Source of the DNA: Actinomycetales bacterium UBA1383
GTDB taxonomy: Bacteria > Actinomycetota > Actinomycetes > Actinomycetales > Actinomycetaceae
Direction: 5' to 3'
Assembly: GCA_002305415.1 (NCBI GenBank)
Contig: DBQX01000118.1
Coordinates: 1 to 13,158 of the forward strand
DNA length: 13,158 nucleotides
Shown here one piece after another: positions 1-7,130 of the stretch. Under the pieces are notes generated by a model that had not been told where the DNA came from, did not search any database, and was given only the letters and a program-made list of their open reading frames with translations. A program made the translations under genes and the position numbers. How positions within the stretch are numbered: the first letter of the stretch is position 1; each line of letters opens with the position of its first letter.

Positions 1-245
1 CGTGGCGGGAACTTCCGGACCACGAACTCGACCGCGATGTGCCCGCGCTCGCCGAACACCAGCGCCGCCGAGATCAGGCCCACCCACACGAAGATTTGGC
101 GAGCCGCCTCCTCGGTCCACGTGCTCGGGCTGCCCATGACCTGGCGGCTGAACACCTGCCAGACCACGACCACCACGAGCGCCGCGAACAGGATCACTGC
201 GAACACCCCCAGAATCCGGTCGATCACCTTCTTCGCTGCGTGCAT
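1..245 (-). CDS. TRAP transporter small permease (DctQ-like), C-terminus cut off by the window edge
   Basis: Reading leftward from the ATG at 245-243 gives about 81 residues before the sequence ends, so the rest of the gene lies to the left. The protein starts MHAAKKVIDRIL, has a first hydrophobic helix at about residues 8-29, then the segment WQVFSRQVMGSPSTWTEEAA, followed by a second hydrophobic stretch starting FVWVGLISAA. The pattern of an aromatic and R just after helix 1, P-STWTEE-R, then FVW-G is the classic signature of DctQ-type subunits of tripartite ATP-independent periplasmic transporters. A strong Shine-Dalgarno (AGGAGGTGAGG) precedes the ATG. The gene lies 38 bp downstream of the solute-receptor gene on the same strand, the usual dctP-dctQ-dctM order, so the large permease is expected beyond the left edge. 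The small permease links the binding protein to the large channel subunit in the membrane. Confidence 0.85.
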   Translation of the reverse strand, partial: MHAAKKVIDRILGVFAVILFAALVVVVVWQVFSRQVMGSPSTWTEEAARQIFVWVGLISAALVFGERGHIAVEFVVRKFPP

Positions 246-283
246 TCCCTCACCTCCTCTCGTATCCGAGTCTCAGCGGGACG

Positions 284-1339
284 TCACCCAGCCGCCGCGA
301 CGAGGGCGTCGTAGAGGGCCTGCTGGTTCTCGTTGTCAAGCAGGTCGGGAACGATCGCGGCGAGAGCCTCCTTGAACGGGGTGTTGTCGATCTCGTAGAA
401 GGTCGCGCCACCCGCAGTCGCCTGGTCGATGGCGTCCTGCGTCGAGGCCTCCCACAGGCCGGCGTGCTCTGCCGAGGCGTCAGCGAAGCCCTCGAGGAAC
501 GCGGCCTTGTCCTCCTCGGACATCGAGTTGAGGACGTCAGTGTTGATGATCACGTAGTCGGCGCCGATGATGTGGCTGGTGTAGCTGTAGTACGGGGCGA
601 CCTCGTAGTGCTTCTGCGTCCAGTAGGACACCTCGTTGTTCTCGGCCGCGTCGACGACGCCCGCCTGCAGGCCGGTGTAGAGCTCACCGAACGCCATGGG
701 GGTGGCGGAACCGCCGAGCGCGGTCGCGATGGCGACCCACTTGTCGGTCTCCTGGACGCGGATCTTCTTGCCCGCCAGGTCGGCCGGGGTCTGGACCTCG
801 CCGAAGGAGGTGTAGACGCTGCGCTGGCCCTGGGTGAAGACGCCGAGGACGGTGATCTTCTGCGAGGCCTCAAGCGACGCGAACAGCTCGCTGTTGATCT
901 CCGGGTCGTTCAGCGCCGCGAGCTGCTCATCGATGTTGTCGAACACGCCGGGCATCTCGAAGGCCTTGAAGTCGGGGTTCAGGTTCTCGAGCTGCGGGCT
1001 GGAGACCACGGCCATGTCCACGGAACCGTCGGACACGAGCTGCAGGGCCTCCGCCTGGGCGCCGAGCGTCTCGTTCGGGAACACGTCGATCGACCAGTTG
1101 CCCCCGGTGGCCTCGTCGAGCGCGGTGCCCCAGTTGTCGAGTGCGATGTAGGAGGGGTGCTCCTCGGTCTGGTTGAGGGCCAGGCGCATGGCCTTGCCGC
1201 CGGAGGCCTCGCCGCCGCCGTCGCCGCCGCCGGCGGCCGTGGTCTCGGAGCCGCCGTCGCCGCCGCCGCCACACGCGGCGAGGAGCAGGGACGTCGCGGC
1301 CAAGCCCGCGATGGCCTTCAATGTGGTGGTCCGTCGCAT
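284..1339 (-). CDS. TRAP transporter solute-binding lipoprotein (DctP family)
   Basis: A 351-residue extracytoplasmic receptor that captures a solute, probably an organic acid, and hands it to the TRAP permease. I chose the ATG at 1339 over an in-frame ATG 45 bp upstream because AAGGAAG lies at good spacing before it, and because it begins a clean lipoprotein signal: MRRTTTLKAIAGLAATSLLL followed by lipobox LAAC with the acylated cysteine at C23. A long Gly/Ser/Glu-rich linker (residues 24-49) tethers the mature domain, as is common in actinobacterial lipoproteins. DctP hallmarks follow: GAQAEALQLVSDGSVDMAVV (93-112), GKKIRVQET with R194, the Arg that pairs with the ligand carboxylate in most family members, GELYTGLQAGVVDAAENN (218-235), and an H-EVAPYYSYTSH segment (244-256). 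The ligand cannot be read from sequence. The divergent xdh operon next door suggests a compound linked to purine breakdown, which is inference. Confidence 0.9.
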   Translation of the reverse strand: MRRTTTLKAIAGLAATSLLLAACGGGGDGGSETTAAGGGDGGGEASGGKAMRLALNQTEEHPSYIALDNWGTALDEATGGNWSIDVFPNETLGAQAEALQLVSDGSVDMAVVSSPQLENLNPDFKAFEMPGVFDNIDEQLAALNDPEINSELFASLEASQKITVLGVFTQGQRSVYTSFGEVQTPADLAGKKIRVQETDKWVAIATALGGSATPMAFGELYTGLQAGVVDAAENNEVSYWTQKHYEVAPYYSYTSHIIGADYVIINTDVLNSMSEEDKAAFLEGFADASAEHAGLWEASTQDAIDQATAGGATFYEIDNTPFKEALAAIVPDLLDNENQQALYDALVAAAG

Positions 1340-1515
1340 GACGGTCACTTCCTTTCGGTGAGATGGCCGGGACTGCTTCGTCACCGGAGCCCATGTGGTG
1401 TTTGTCGTCGTTGTAGCGTCCGGCTACTCACGGCCTTGGAGGGGATGCCAGGAGCCGTGCAACGCGGCGACCGTACCACCCGCCCTGTGACCCACGCGTG
1501 CCCTCCGTGGAAAGT

Positions 1516-1529
1516 TGCATCCGGATGCA
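1516..1529. promoter_or_regulatory. 14-bp perfect palindrome, probable regulator operator
   Basis: TGCATCCGGATGCA is its own reverse complement. The flanks extend the symmetry imperfectly, since GTTGCATCC on the left faces GGATGCACAAC on the right. It sits about 84 bp upstream of the candidate xdh -35 box and 177 bp upstream of the TRAP receptor start, so one dimeric regulator could control both directions. Size and symmetry fit GntR-, IclR- or LacI-type operators. No regulator gene of those families is in the window, so the binder is unknown. Confidence 0.5.
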
Positions 1530-1612
1530 CAACTGTGACCTGCGTCCCGGCGGCACCGACGACCGTCACGGGCAAGGGCGCCCGCGGCAGTGCATCGGCT
1601 GTCCACATCCCC

Positions 1613-1641
1613 TTGTCGCCCTCCCGGACCGGCGCGAGAAT
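1613..1641 (+). promoter_or_regulatory. Candidate promoter for xdhABC
   Basis: TTGTCG (1613-1618) and GAGAAT (1636-1641) are separated by exactly 17 bp, each matching 4 of 6 consensus positions of a housekeeping actinobacterial promoter. A start near 1648 would leave a leader of about 18 nt. That leader contains the Shine-Dalgarno GGGAGG (1654-1659), 6 nt before the xdhA ATG. The match is moderate and in a GC-rich background could be partly chance. Confidence 0.45.
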
Positions 1642-1665
1642 GGGCGGGACAGAGGGAGGTCGAGG

Positions 1666-3120
1666 ATGACGACTGATGCACCCACGCCCAGCGAGTTCCT
1701 CCTCAACGACCAGCTGATCCCGATCCCCGACCCGGGCGCCAACCTCCTCGACCTGATCCGCCGCGCAGGCCTCACCGGCACCAAGCCTGCCTGCCGCGGT
1801 GGCGACTGCGGCGCGTGCCAGGTCCTCCTCGGGGAGGTACCCCCGGGGGGCGGCGAGCCGCGCTACCTGCCGGTCAACACCTGCCTCCTCACCGCCGGCC
1901 GGGCCGCCGGGTGCCACGTGGTCACCGTTGAGGGGCTGACCGGCGGCGACGGCGCCAGCCCCCACGGCGGCCCGCTCACCCCGGTGCAGCGCGCCCTCGT
2001 GGCCGGCGGGGGCGTGCAGTGCGGCTACTGCACCCCCGGCTTCGTCATGGCGCTCACCGGCGCGTTGCTCGCCGGCACCCCGCTGCTCGACGCCGTCGAC
2101 GGCAACCTCTGCCGCTGCACCGGCTACGCCGGGATCCGGCGCGCGATCGCCGCGCTCGAGGCGGAGTTCCCTCACCGGCCCCTGACCCTCGCCGAGGCGA
2201 CGGCCGCGGGCCTGCTGCCGGCCGCCGTCGCCGACGCCGCCCGGACGCTCGCGCCGCTACCCCACGAGACGCTCGGGGTCGGCACACCCCTGGGCGGCGA
2301 GACCGACTGGGGCGTCCAGCACCCCTACGAGACGGCGCCCCCGGGGACCCGGCTCCACCGCGTGCCGGAGCTGCGCGCCATCAGCACGGACGGGGACCGC
2401 ATCGTCATCGGGGCCGCCGCCACCGTGGGCGAGTTGCGGGACAACGGCACGGTCGCCGCGGCCTGGCCGGCGCTCGCCGACTTCCTGGGACTGTTCGCCT
2501 CGCCCGGCATCCGCGCCAGCGCCACCGTGGGCGGCAACCTCGCGAACGCCTCCCCGGCCGCGGACCTCGCGGTGGCCCTCCTCGCCCTCGGGGCGGACGT
2601 GGACCTGGCGGGACCGAGCGGCGAGCGCCGCCTCCCCCTCGACGAGTTCTTCCTCGCCTACCGCCGAACCGCGCTGCGCGACGGCGAGGTCATCACCGCC
2701 GTCCGGATCCCCGCCAACGCGGACGGGAGGCTGCACCTCAGCGCGATCAAGACATCCAAGCGTCCCCATGACGACATCACGTCCGTGACCAGCGTCCTCG
2801 TGGCGGACCTCGGCAACCCGGACGCTGAAGGGGACGACGGCGACGCCACCCCGCCCTGGATCGGCGACGTGCGGCTGGCGGCCGGCGGCGTCGCGCCGGT
2901 GCCGCTGCTGCTGCGCGAGACTGCGTCCGCGCTGTCGGGAGCCCCGGTGGACTGCGAGACGATCCGTGCGGCGGCCGCGACCGCCCGCGCCGAGGCCACC
3001 CCCATCGACGACCTCCGCGGCTCTGCCCCCTACAAGCGCGCCCTCCTCGGGAACCAGGTGATCGCCCACCTGGACGCCCTCGTCCCCGGCGGCGTCGACT
3101 GGCGGGAGGCCTTCGCATGA
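1666..3120 (+). CDS. xdhA: Xanthine dehydrogenase small subunit (2Fe-2S and FAD), XdhA
   Basis: A 484-residue electron-transfer subunit that passes electrons from the molybdenum centre through two 2Fe-2S clusters to FAD and on to NAD+ in the cytoplasm. The ATG at 1666 follows GGGAGG at 6-nt spacing; the frame stays open upstream to 1498, but that part has no family similarity. The plant-type ferredoxin domain carries C43, C48, C51 (CRGGDCGAC) and C73. The second, all-helical cluster domain has CGYCTPG (C119, C122) and CRCTGY (C149, C151). From about residue 200 comes the FAD domain of molybdopterin dehydrogenases, with GGETDWGV (210-217) and the conserved ATVGGNLANASPAAD (286-300). The C-terminal CO-dehydrogenase flavoprotein domain contains KTSKRPHDDITSV (362-374). 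Length and domain order match the bacterial two-subunit XdhA type, with Fe-S and FAD fused. The stop overlaps the xdhB start (ATGA), indicating translational coupling. Confidence 0.95.
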   Translation: MTTDAPTPSEFLLNDQLIPIPDPGANLLDLIRRAGLTGTKPACRGGDCGACQVLLGEVPPGGGEPRYLPVNTCLLTAGRAAGCHVVTVEGLTGGDGASPHGGPLTPVQRALVAGGGVQCGYCTPGFVMALTGALLAGTPLLDAVDGNLCRCTGYAGIRRAIAALEAEFPHRPLTLAEATAAGLLPAAVADAARTLAPLPHETLGVGTPLGGETDWGVQHPYETAPPGTRLHRVPELRAISTDGDRIVIGAAATVGELRDNGTVAAAWPALADFLGLFASPGIRASATVGGNLANASPAADLAVALLALGADVDLAGPSGERRLPLDEFFLAYRRTALRDGEVITAVRIPANADGRLHLSAIKTSKRPHDDITSVTSVLVADLGNPDAEGDDGDATPPWIGDVRLAAGGVAPVPLLLRETASALSGAPVDCETIRAAAATARAEATPIDDLRGSAPYKRALLGNQVIAHLDALVPGGVDWREAFA

Positions 3121-5399
3121 GCGCGAACCAGCACCTGGACCTGCTTGTCACCGGCGCGGCTCGCTTCACCTCGGACCTGCCCTGGCCCGAGGGCTGCCTG
3201 CACGCCCACCCGGCCGTCTCCCCGCACGCGCACGCCCGTTTCACGGCGGTGGACGCGGCAGCCGCGCTGGCGACACCGGGGGTGGTGGCCGTCCTGACGG
3301 CCGCCGACGTGCCCGGCGAGAACCAGATCGGCAGCGTCCAGCCGGACGAGCCACTGCTCGCGGAGGGGGAGGTGCACTGCGTCGGCGAGCCCTACGCCCT
3401 CGTGATCGCGGACTCGCCGGACTCCGCGTGGCGCGGCGCGCACGCGGTCACCGCCGATTTCCAGCCGCTGCCAGCGATCCTCGACCCCCGCGACGCCTTC
3501 GCGGCGGGCAGCCTCATCTCCCCGCCGCGCACGTGGGCGTCGGGGGACGTCGACGGCGCCTGGGCCGCGTGCGCCACGGTGGTCTCCGGCACCGCCGAGA
3601 TCGGCTCGCAGGAACACGTCGCGATGGAGACCCAGTGCGCGCTGGCGGTGCCCACCGACTCCGGCGGCGTCGCCGTGCATTCGGGCACCCAGTCGCCGAG
3701 CGTGGTGCAGAGGGCGATCGCGCGCGTGACGGCGCTGCCGATGCACGCCGTCGAGGTGGATGTGGTCCGGCTGGGGGGCGGGTTCGGCGGCAAGGAGGAC
3801 CAGGCCACGCTGTGGGCCTGCCTCGCCGCGCTGGCCGCGCTGCGGTTCGGGCGCCCGGTGCGCACCTGCCCGGACCGGCGGGAGGACTTCCGGATCACCG
3901 GCAAGCGCCACCCCTACCAGGCCGACTTCACCCTCGGCCTGGACGCGGACGGCCGGTTCGTGGCGTACGAGGCGATGCTGTTCCAGGACGCCGGCGCCTC
4001 GACCGACCTCTCGCTCGCCATCCTCGAGCGCTCCCTCTTCCACGCGACGAACGCCTACGCGGTACCGAATGTGCGGGTCACCGCCGCGAGTTGCCGCACC
4101 AACCTCCCATCCAACACGGCGTTCCGCGGCTTCGGCGGTCCGCAGGCCATCTTCGTCTTCGAGTGCGCGATCCGCGCTGCCGCCCGCGAGCTGGGTGTGC
4201 CACCCGAGGACCTCCAGCGCCGCAACCTCCTCGCCGAGGGGGACGTCTTCCACCACGGCATGCGCGCCGAGCACGTGCGGGCCCGGGCGAGCTGGGACGG
4301 GCTGGAGGGGGTGCGGCCCGTCGCGGAGGCGCGTGCCGCGGCCGCGGCGTGGAACGCCGGGAATCCGCGGGTGCGGCGCGGGGTGGCCGTGCAGCCCGTG
4401 TGCTTCGGCATCGCCTTCACCGCCACGCTTCTCAACCAGGCCGAGGCGCTCGTGCACGTCTACCTCGACGGGACGGTGGTCGTGACCACCGGTGCCGTGG
4501 AGATGGGCCAGGGCGTGCAGGGAAAGATCCGCCGGGTGGTGGCGCGCACCTTCGGGATCCCGGAGGCGGCCGTGCACCTCGCGAGCGCGAACACGCTGCG
4601 GGTGGCGAACGTGTCGGCCACCGCGGCGTCCACGGGCTCCGACCTCAACGGCGCCGCCGCGCGCGAGGCGGCGCTGTCGGTACTCGCCGAGCTGCGGCCG
4701 GTGGCGGCCGCCCGGCTGGGGTGCGCGCCGGATGACGTCGAGTTCGCCGACGGCGTCGCGCGGGTGCGTCCCGGCGCCGCGGCGGGCGGCACCGGGCCGG
4801 TGGCGTGGGGCGACGTCGTCGCGGACGCCTACCTGCGGCGCGTGCGTCTCTCCGCGCTCGCCCACTACGCCACCCCGGGCCTGCACTTCGACCGCGACAC
4901 CAACACCGGCCACCCGTTCCACTACCACGTGTACGGCACGGCGCTGGTCGAGGCCAGTGTGGACGTGCTGCTCGGGACGGCCCACGTGGACCGGGTGACC
5001 GCGATGCACGACGCCGGCGCGCTGCTCGACGAGCTGACCGACCGCGGACAGGTCGAGGGCGGCATCGTGCAGGGCCTGGGCTGGGTGACGAGCGAGGAGA
5101 TCCTGCACTCCCCGGACGGCCGCCTGCTCACGGACACGCTCTCCACGTTCAAGATCCCGGACATCCAGTCCTCGCCGGAGCTGGATGTGCACTTCCTCGG
5201 TGAGGAGAACCCCCTGGGGCTGATGGGCAGCAAGGCAGTGGGGGAACCGCCGCTCATCTACGGGCTGGGCGGGTTCTTCGCGATCCAGGACGCGATGGCC
5301 GGGTGGCGCCCCGAGGCAGCCGGCGAGTTCCGCGCACCCCTGACCCCCGAGCGGGTGTTCGGGCTGCTGCACGGGCTCGGCGCGGCCCCGGAGCCGTGA
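3117..5399 (+). CDS. xdhB: Xanthine dehydrogenase molybdopterin-binding subunit, XdhB
   Basis: A 760-residue catalytic subunit that hydroxylates hypoxanthine to xanthine and xanthine to urate at a molybdenum cofactor. Family motifs in order: GGGFGGKE (E227), SLAILERSLFH (R305), NTAFRGFGGPQ (R337), FGIAFTAT (F434, T435), EMGQGVQGK (462-470), SATAASTGSDLNG (500-512), and GSKAVGEPP with the catalytic glutamate E710. By alignment to bovine xanthine oxidoreductase, E227, R305, R337, F434/T435 and E710 correspond to Glu802, Arg880, Arg912, Phe1009/Thr1010 and Glu1261, and the spacing of E227 to R305 (78) is the same. Both purine-positioning residues are therefore kept, which argues for a real xanthine dehydrogenase rather than an aldehyde, CO or nicotinate hydroxylase of the same superfamily. 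Length is close to Rhodobacter-type XdhB. It starts in a 4-bp overlap with xdhA and its stop overlaps the GTG of xdhC. Confidence 0.95.
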   Translation: MSANQHLDLLVTGAARFTSDLPWPEGCLHAHPAVSPHAHARFTAVDAAAALATPGVVAVLTAADVPGENQIGSVQPDEPLLAEGEVHCVGEPYALVIADSPDSAWRGAHAVTADFQPLPAILDPRDAFAAGSLISPPRTWASGDVDGAWAACATVVSGTAEIGSQEHVAMETQCALAVPTDSGGVAVHSGTQSPSVVQRAIARVTALPMHAVEVDVVRLGGGFGGKEDQATLWACLAALAALRFGRPVRTCPDRREDFRITGKRHPYQADFTLGLDADGRFVAYEAMLFQDAGASTDLSLAILERSLFHATNAYAVPNVRVTAASCRTNLPSNTAFRGFGGPQAIFVFECAIRAAARELGVPPEDLQRRNLLAEGDVFHHGMRAEHVRARASWDGLEGVRPVAEARAAAAAWNAGNPRVRRGVAVQPVCFGIAFTATLLNQAEALVHVYLDGTVVVTTGAVEMGQGVQGKIRRVVARTFGIPEAAVHLASANTLRVANVSATAASTGSDLNGAAAREAALSVLAELRPVAAARLGCAPDDVEFADGVARVRPGAAAGGTGPVAWGDVVADAYLRRVRLSALAHYATPGLHFDRDTNTGHPFHYHVYGTALVEASVDVLLGTAHVDRVTAMHDAGALLDELTDRGQVEGGIVQGLGWVTSEEILHSPDGRLLTDTLSTFKIPDIQSSPELDVHFLGEENPLGLMGSKAVGEPPLIYGLGGFFAIQDAMAGWRPEAAGEFRAPLTPERVFGLLHGLGAAPEP

Positions 5400-6316
5400 G
5401 CGAACTGGCCGTCTGGGAGGCGCTCGCCACCGCCCTCGGCGAGGGTCGGACGGTGGGGCTCGCCGCCGTCGTGGGGAGCAGGGGGAGCTCGCCGGGGCAC
5501 GCCGGGGCACTCATGGTGGTAGGAGAGGAGGGCCGGCTCGCCGGGACCGTGGGCGGTGGGGCCGCGGAGGCGGGCGTGCTGGACCGCATGGTCGCCGGGC
5601 TCCGGGGCCGCGATCTCCGGGCGGAGGAGGTGCAGCTCACCCACAGGCCGGGCTCACCGACTGCGTCCGGGCTGCTGTGTGGCGGGGAGCAGTGGGTGGC
5701 CTGGGCGCCGGTGCGCCTCGAACAGCTGGAGGACGTGCGCGCGGTGGTCGCCGCGGTGGCGGCGGGGGAGCGGATCGCCTGGACGATCGGGACCGACGGC
5801 TGGGCCCTGGGCGAGGAGGCCGGCCCAACTGGGGAGGCCGGCGCCGCCGCGCACCGGATGGTGTCCGGTCCCACGCACGAGGTGTGGGTCGTCGGGGGAG
5901 GGCACGTCGGGCTGGCCCTCAGCCGGGTGCTCGCGACCCTGGACTTCTGGGTGGTGGTGGCCGAGGAGCGGGAGGGTCTCGCGCTGTTCGACGAGAACCC
6001 GTGGGCGCACCGGCGGGTGTCGGTGCCGTTCGCGGAGCTGGCCCGGGTGGTGCCGCCGGGGGATCGCACCTACGTCACGGTGGTCACGGCCGGCGCCCCC
6101 AGCGACGCCGTCGCCCTCGACGCCCTCTGGGACGTGCCGCTCGGGTACCTCGGGGTGATGGGGAGCCGGGCGAAGATCGCGCGACTGCTGGCGGGCCGGG
6201 GCGCGCGGCCGGCGTGGCTGCGCGCACCGATGGGGGTACCGATCGGGAGCCACTCCCCCGCCGAGATCGCGGTCAGCGTGGCCGCTGAGCTGGTGGCCGT
6301 GCGCGGCGGGGTGTGA
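5396..6316 (+). CDS. xdhC: Xanthine dehydrogenase accessory protein XdhC (molybdenum cofactor sulfuration and insertion)
   Basis: A 306-residue member of the XdhC/CoxI family. In Rhodobacter, XdhC binds the molybdenum cofactor, protects it while a terminal sulfur is added, and delivers it to XdhB. The GTG start at 5396 lies in a GTGA overlap with the xdhB stop; the frame is open further upstream only inside xdhB. The N-terminal CoxI-type domain shows GSRGSSPGHAGALMVV (27-42) and GTVGGGAAEAGVL (50-62), then LCGG (94-97). The C-terminal Rossmann-like domain begins HEVWVVGGGHVGLALSRVLA (161-180). It contains YLGVMGSRAKIARLL (251-265) and ends with IGSHSPAEIAVSVAAELVAV (283-302), the usual closing signature. 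Position as the last gene of xdhABC and the coupled starts fit a dedicated chaperone. Nothing looks truncated. Confidence 0.9.
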   Translation: MSELAVWEALATALGEGRTVGLAAVVGSRGSSPGHAGALMVVGEEGRLAGTVGGGAAEAGVLDRMVAGLRGRDLRAEEVQLTHRPGSPTASGLLCGGEQWVAWAPVRLEQLEDVRAVVAAVAAGERIAWTIGTDGWALGEEAGPTGEAGAAAHRMVSGPTHEVWVVGGGHVGLALSRVLATLDFWVVVAEEREGLALFDENPWAHRRVSVPFAELARVVPPGDRTYVTVVTAGAPSDAVALDALWDVPLGYLGVMGSRAKIARLLAGRGARPAWLRAPMGVPIGSHSPAEIAVSVAAELVAVRGGV

Positions 6317-6422
6317 CGGCGAGACGCGGGCGAGCAAGCCCCCGGTCGGATCTTCGTCTATTCTAGAGATCATTGGAGTAAGGCCGGCTGGGCTGGCCAG
6401 CCATCAACCCCCCGAGGACCCC
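6317..6422 (+). promoter_or_regulatory. Promoter/operator region ahead of the ArsR-rhodanese operon
   Basis: This 106-bp gap separates xdhC from the next operon. Within it, about 6351-6380 is a distinctly AT-richer island (TATTCTAGAGATCATTGGAG) in a very GC-rich background, as expected of a promoter/operator. TATTCT (6359-6364) could serve as a -10 element, but no convincing -35 element is seen. ATTCTAGAGA and TCATTGGAGT form only a weak imperfect dyad (6 of 10 positions), so an autoregulatory ArsR operator here is plausible but not proven. A 12-bp palindrome GGCTGGCCAGCC lies at 6391-6402. The GTG at 6423 is preceded by a modest CGAGGA ribosome-binding site. Confidence 0.4.
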
Positions 6423-7130
6423 GTGACCACCACCGCGCACGCCGCCACCCGCGCCGAGGTCTTCGACCGCCTCGCGGACGTCGGAAAGGCCTTCGCCAGC
6501 GCCAAGCGCCTCGAGCTCCTCGACCTGCTCGCCCAGGGCGAGCGCACCGTGGACTCGCTGGCCCGCGCGACCGGTATGGGCGTCACCACGGTCTCCGCCC
6601 ACCTTCAGGTCCTCAAGGTCGCCCACCTCGTCCGAACCCGCCGGGAGGGCACCTTCGTCCACTACCGCCTCGCCGACGACGACGTCACCGCCCTCTACGC
6701 CCGCCTCGCCGCCGTGGCACGCGCCCACTCCGCAGAGGTCCGCGACGCCCTGGACGCGCACCTCGGCGCCGACGACGTCGAGGAGATGTCCCACGACGAG
6801 CTCCAGCGCCGTCTCGAGGCCGGCACGGTCACCCTCGTGGACGTGCGGCCCCGCGAGGAGTACGACGCCGGCCACATCCCCGGAGCCCTCTCCCACCCGT
6901 TCGAGACGCTCCTGAACGCCGCGCGCACGTGGGAGGCGGACAGCGACGTCGTCGCCTACTGCCGCGGCGCGCACTGCGTCATGGCGCACGACGCCGTCCG
7001 CCTGCTGGCCGCCCGCGGCCACCACGCCACCCGCCTGGCCGACGGCATGCTCGAGTGGCGCGCCGCTGGCCGCCCTGTCGAGACCACACCCGCGGTTCCG
7101 GCCGCCCGTCCCCAGGAGGCCCTCTCGTGA
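6423..7130 (+). CDS. ArsR-family transcriptional regulator fused to a rhodanese domain
   Basis: A 235-residue two-domain cytoplasmic regulator. Residues about 12-95 are a winged helix-turn-helix of ArsR type: AKRLELLDLLAQGERTVDSL, recognition region GMGVTTVSAHLQVLK (51-65), and wing VRTRREGTFVHYRL (70-83). Residues about 125-220 are a rhodanese module with VDVRPREEYDAGHIPGA (139-155), active-site loop YCRGAHC (C180, C185) and DGMLEW (207-212). C180 and C185 are the only cysteines in the protein, so the ArsR half has no thiol metal or persulfide site of its own and sensing most likely uses the rhodanese loop. The same architecture exists in M. tuberculosis Rv0324. The gene opens a coupled three-gene cluster and overlaps the next gene by GTGA. 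It probably represses its own operon and senses sulfane sulfur or thiol stress, which is inference. Confidence 0.9.
   Translation: MTTTAHAATRAEVFDRLADVGKAFASAKRLELLDLLAQGERTVDSLARATGMGVTTVSAHLQVLKVAHLVRTRREGTFVHYRLADDDVTALYARLAAVARAHSAEVRDALDAHLGADDVEEMSHDELQRRLEAGTVTLVDVRPREEYDAGHIPGALSHPFETLLNAARTWEADSDVVAYCRGAHCVMAHDAVRLLAARGHHATRLADGMLEWRAAGRPVETTPAVPAARPQEALS

Larger units (their letters stand above)
1340..1665. promoter_or_regulatory. Divergent intergenic control region between the TRAP and xdh operons
   Basis: This stretch of 326 bases contains no convincing gene and separates two divergent operons. It holds a perfect 14-bp palindrome near its middle (1516-1529), a candidate sigma-70-type promoter for the rightward genes (1613-1641), and the ribosome-binding sites of both flanking genes. 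A short inverted repeat GTAGC-N5-GCTAC lies at 1413-1427. An extra GTGCAAC half-site at 1457-1463 resembles the arms of the main palindrome (GTTGCA). I could not pick out a convincing leftward promoter for the TRAP genes. Reading frames run through from both sides but have no start with a ribosome-binding site and no family signature. Confidence 0.6.

Noticed and set aside
1340..1384. N-terminal extension of the TRAP receptor by 15 residues
   Set aside because: It would place polar residues before the lipoprotein signal and ignore the well-placed AAGGAAG ahead of the ATG at 1339.
1413..1427. Inverted repeat GTAGC-N5-GCTAC as a terminator
   Set aside because: The stem is only 5 bp, no T-run follows, and it lies in a divergent promoter region where no terminator is expected.
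1498..1665. N-terminal extension of XdhA by 56 residues
   Set aside because: The extension has no similarity to the family, runs through the palindrome and candidate promoter, and the ATG at 1666 has a good ribosome-binding site at 6-nt spacing.
464..1669. Plus-strand open frame of 401 codons opposite the TRAP receptor gene
   Set aside because: Composition is low-complexity Val/Gly/Arg/Leu and it mirrors the DctP gene, whose lipobox and family motifs are clear.
3428..4735. Plus-strand frame of 435 codons inside xdhB
   Set aside because: It is almost entirely Arg/Gly/Ala/Pro with no hydrophobic core or motif; a frame shadow of xdhB.
3030..5510. Minus-strand open frame of 826 codons opposite xdhB and its flanks
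   Set aside because: It is Arg/His/Gly-rich with no domain, and lies antisense to a gene with complete, well-conserved catalytic motifs. Long antisense frames are expected in such GC-rich DNA.
6391..6402. Palindrome GGCTGGCCAGCC as an operator or terminator
   Set aside because: A 12-bp GC-only palindrome is not rare at this base composition, and there is no loop or following T-run. It is noted within the intergenic entry only.
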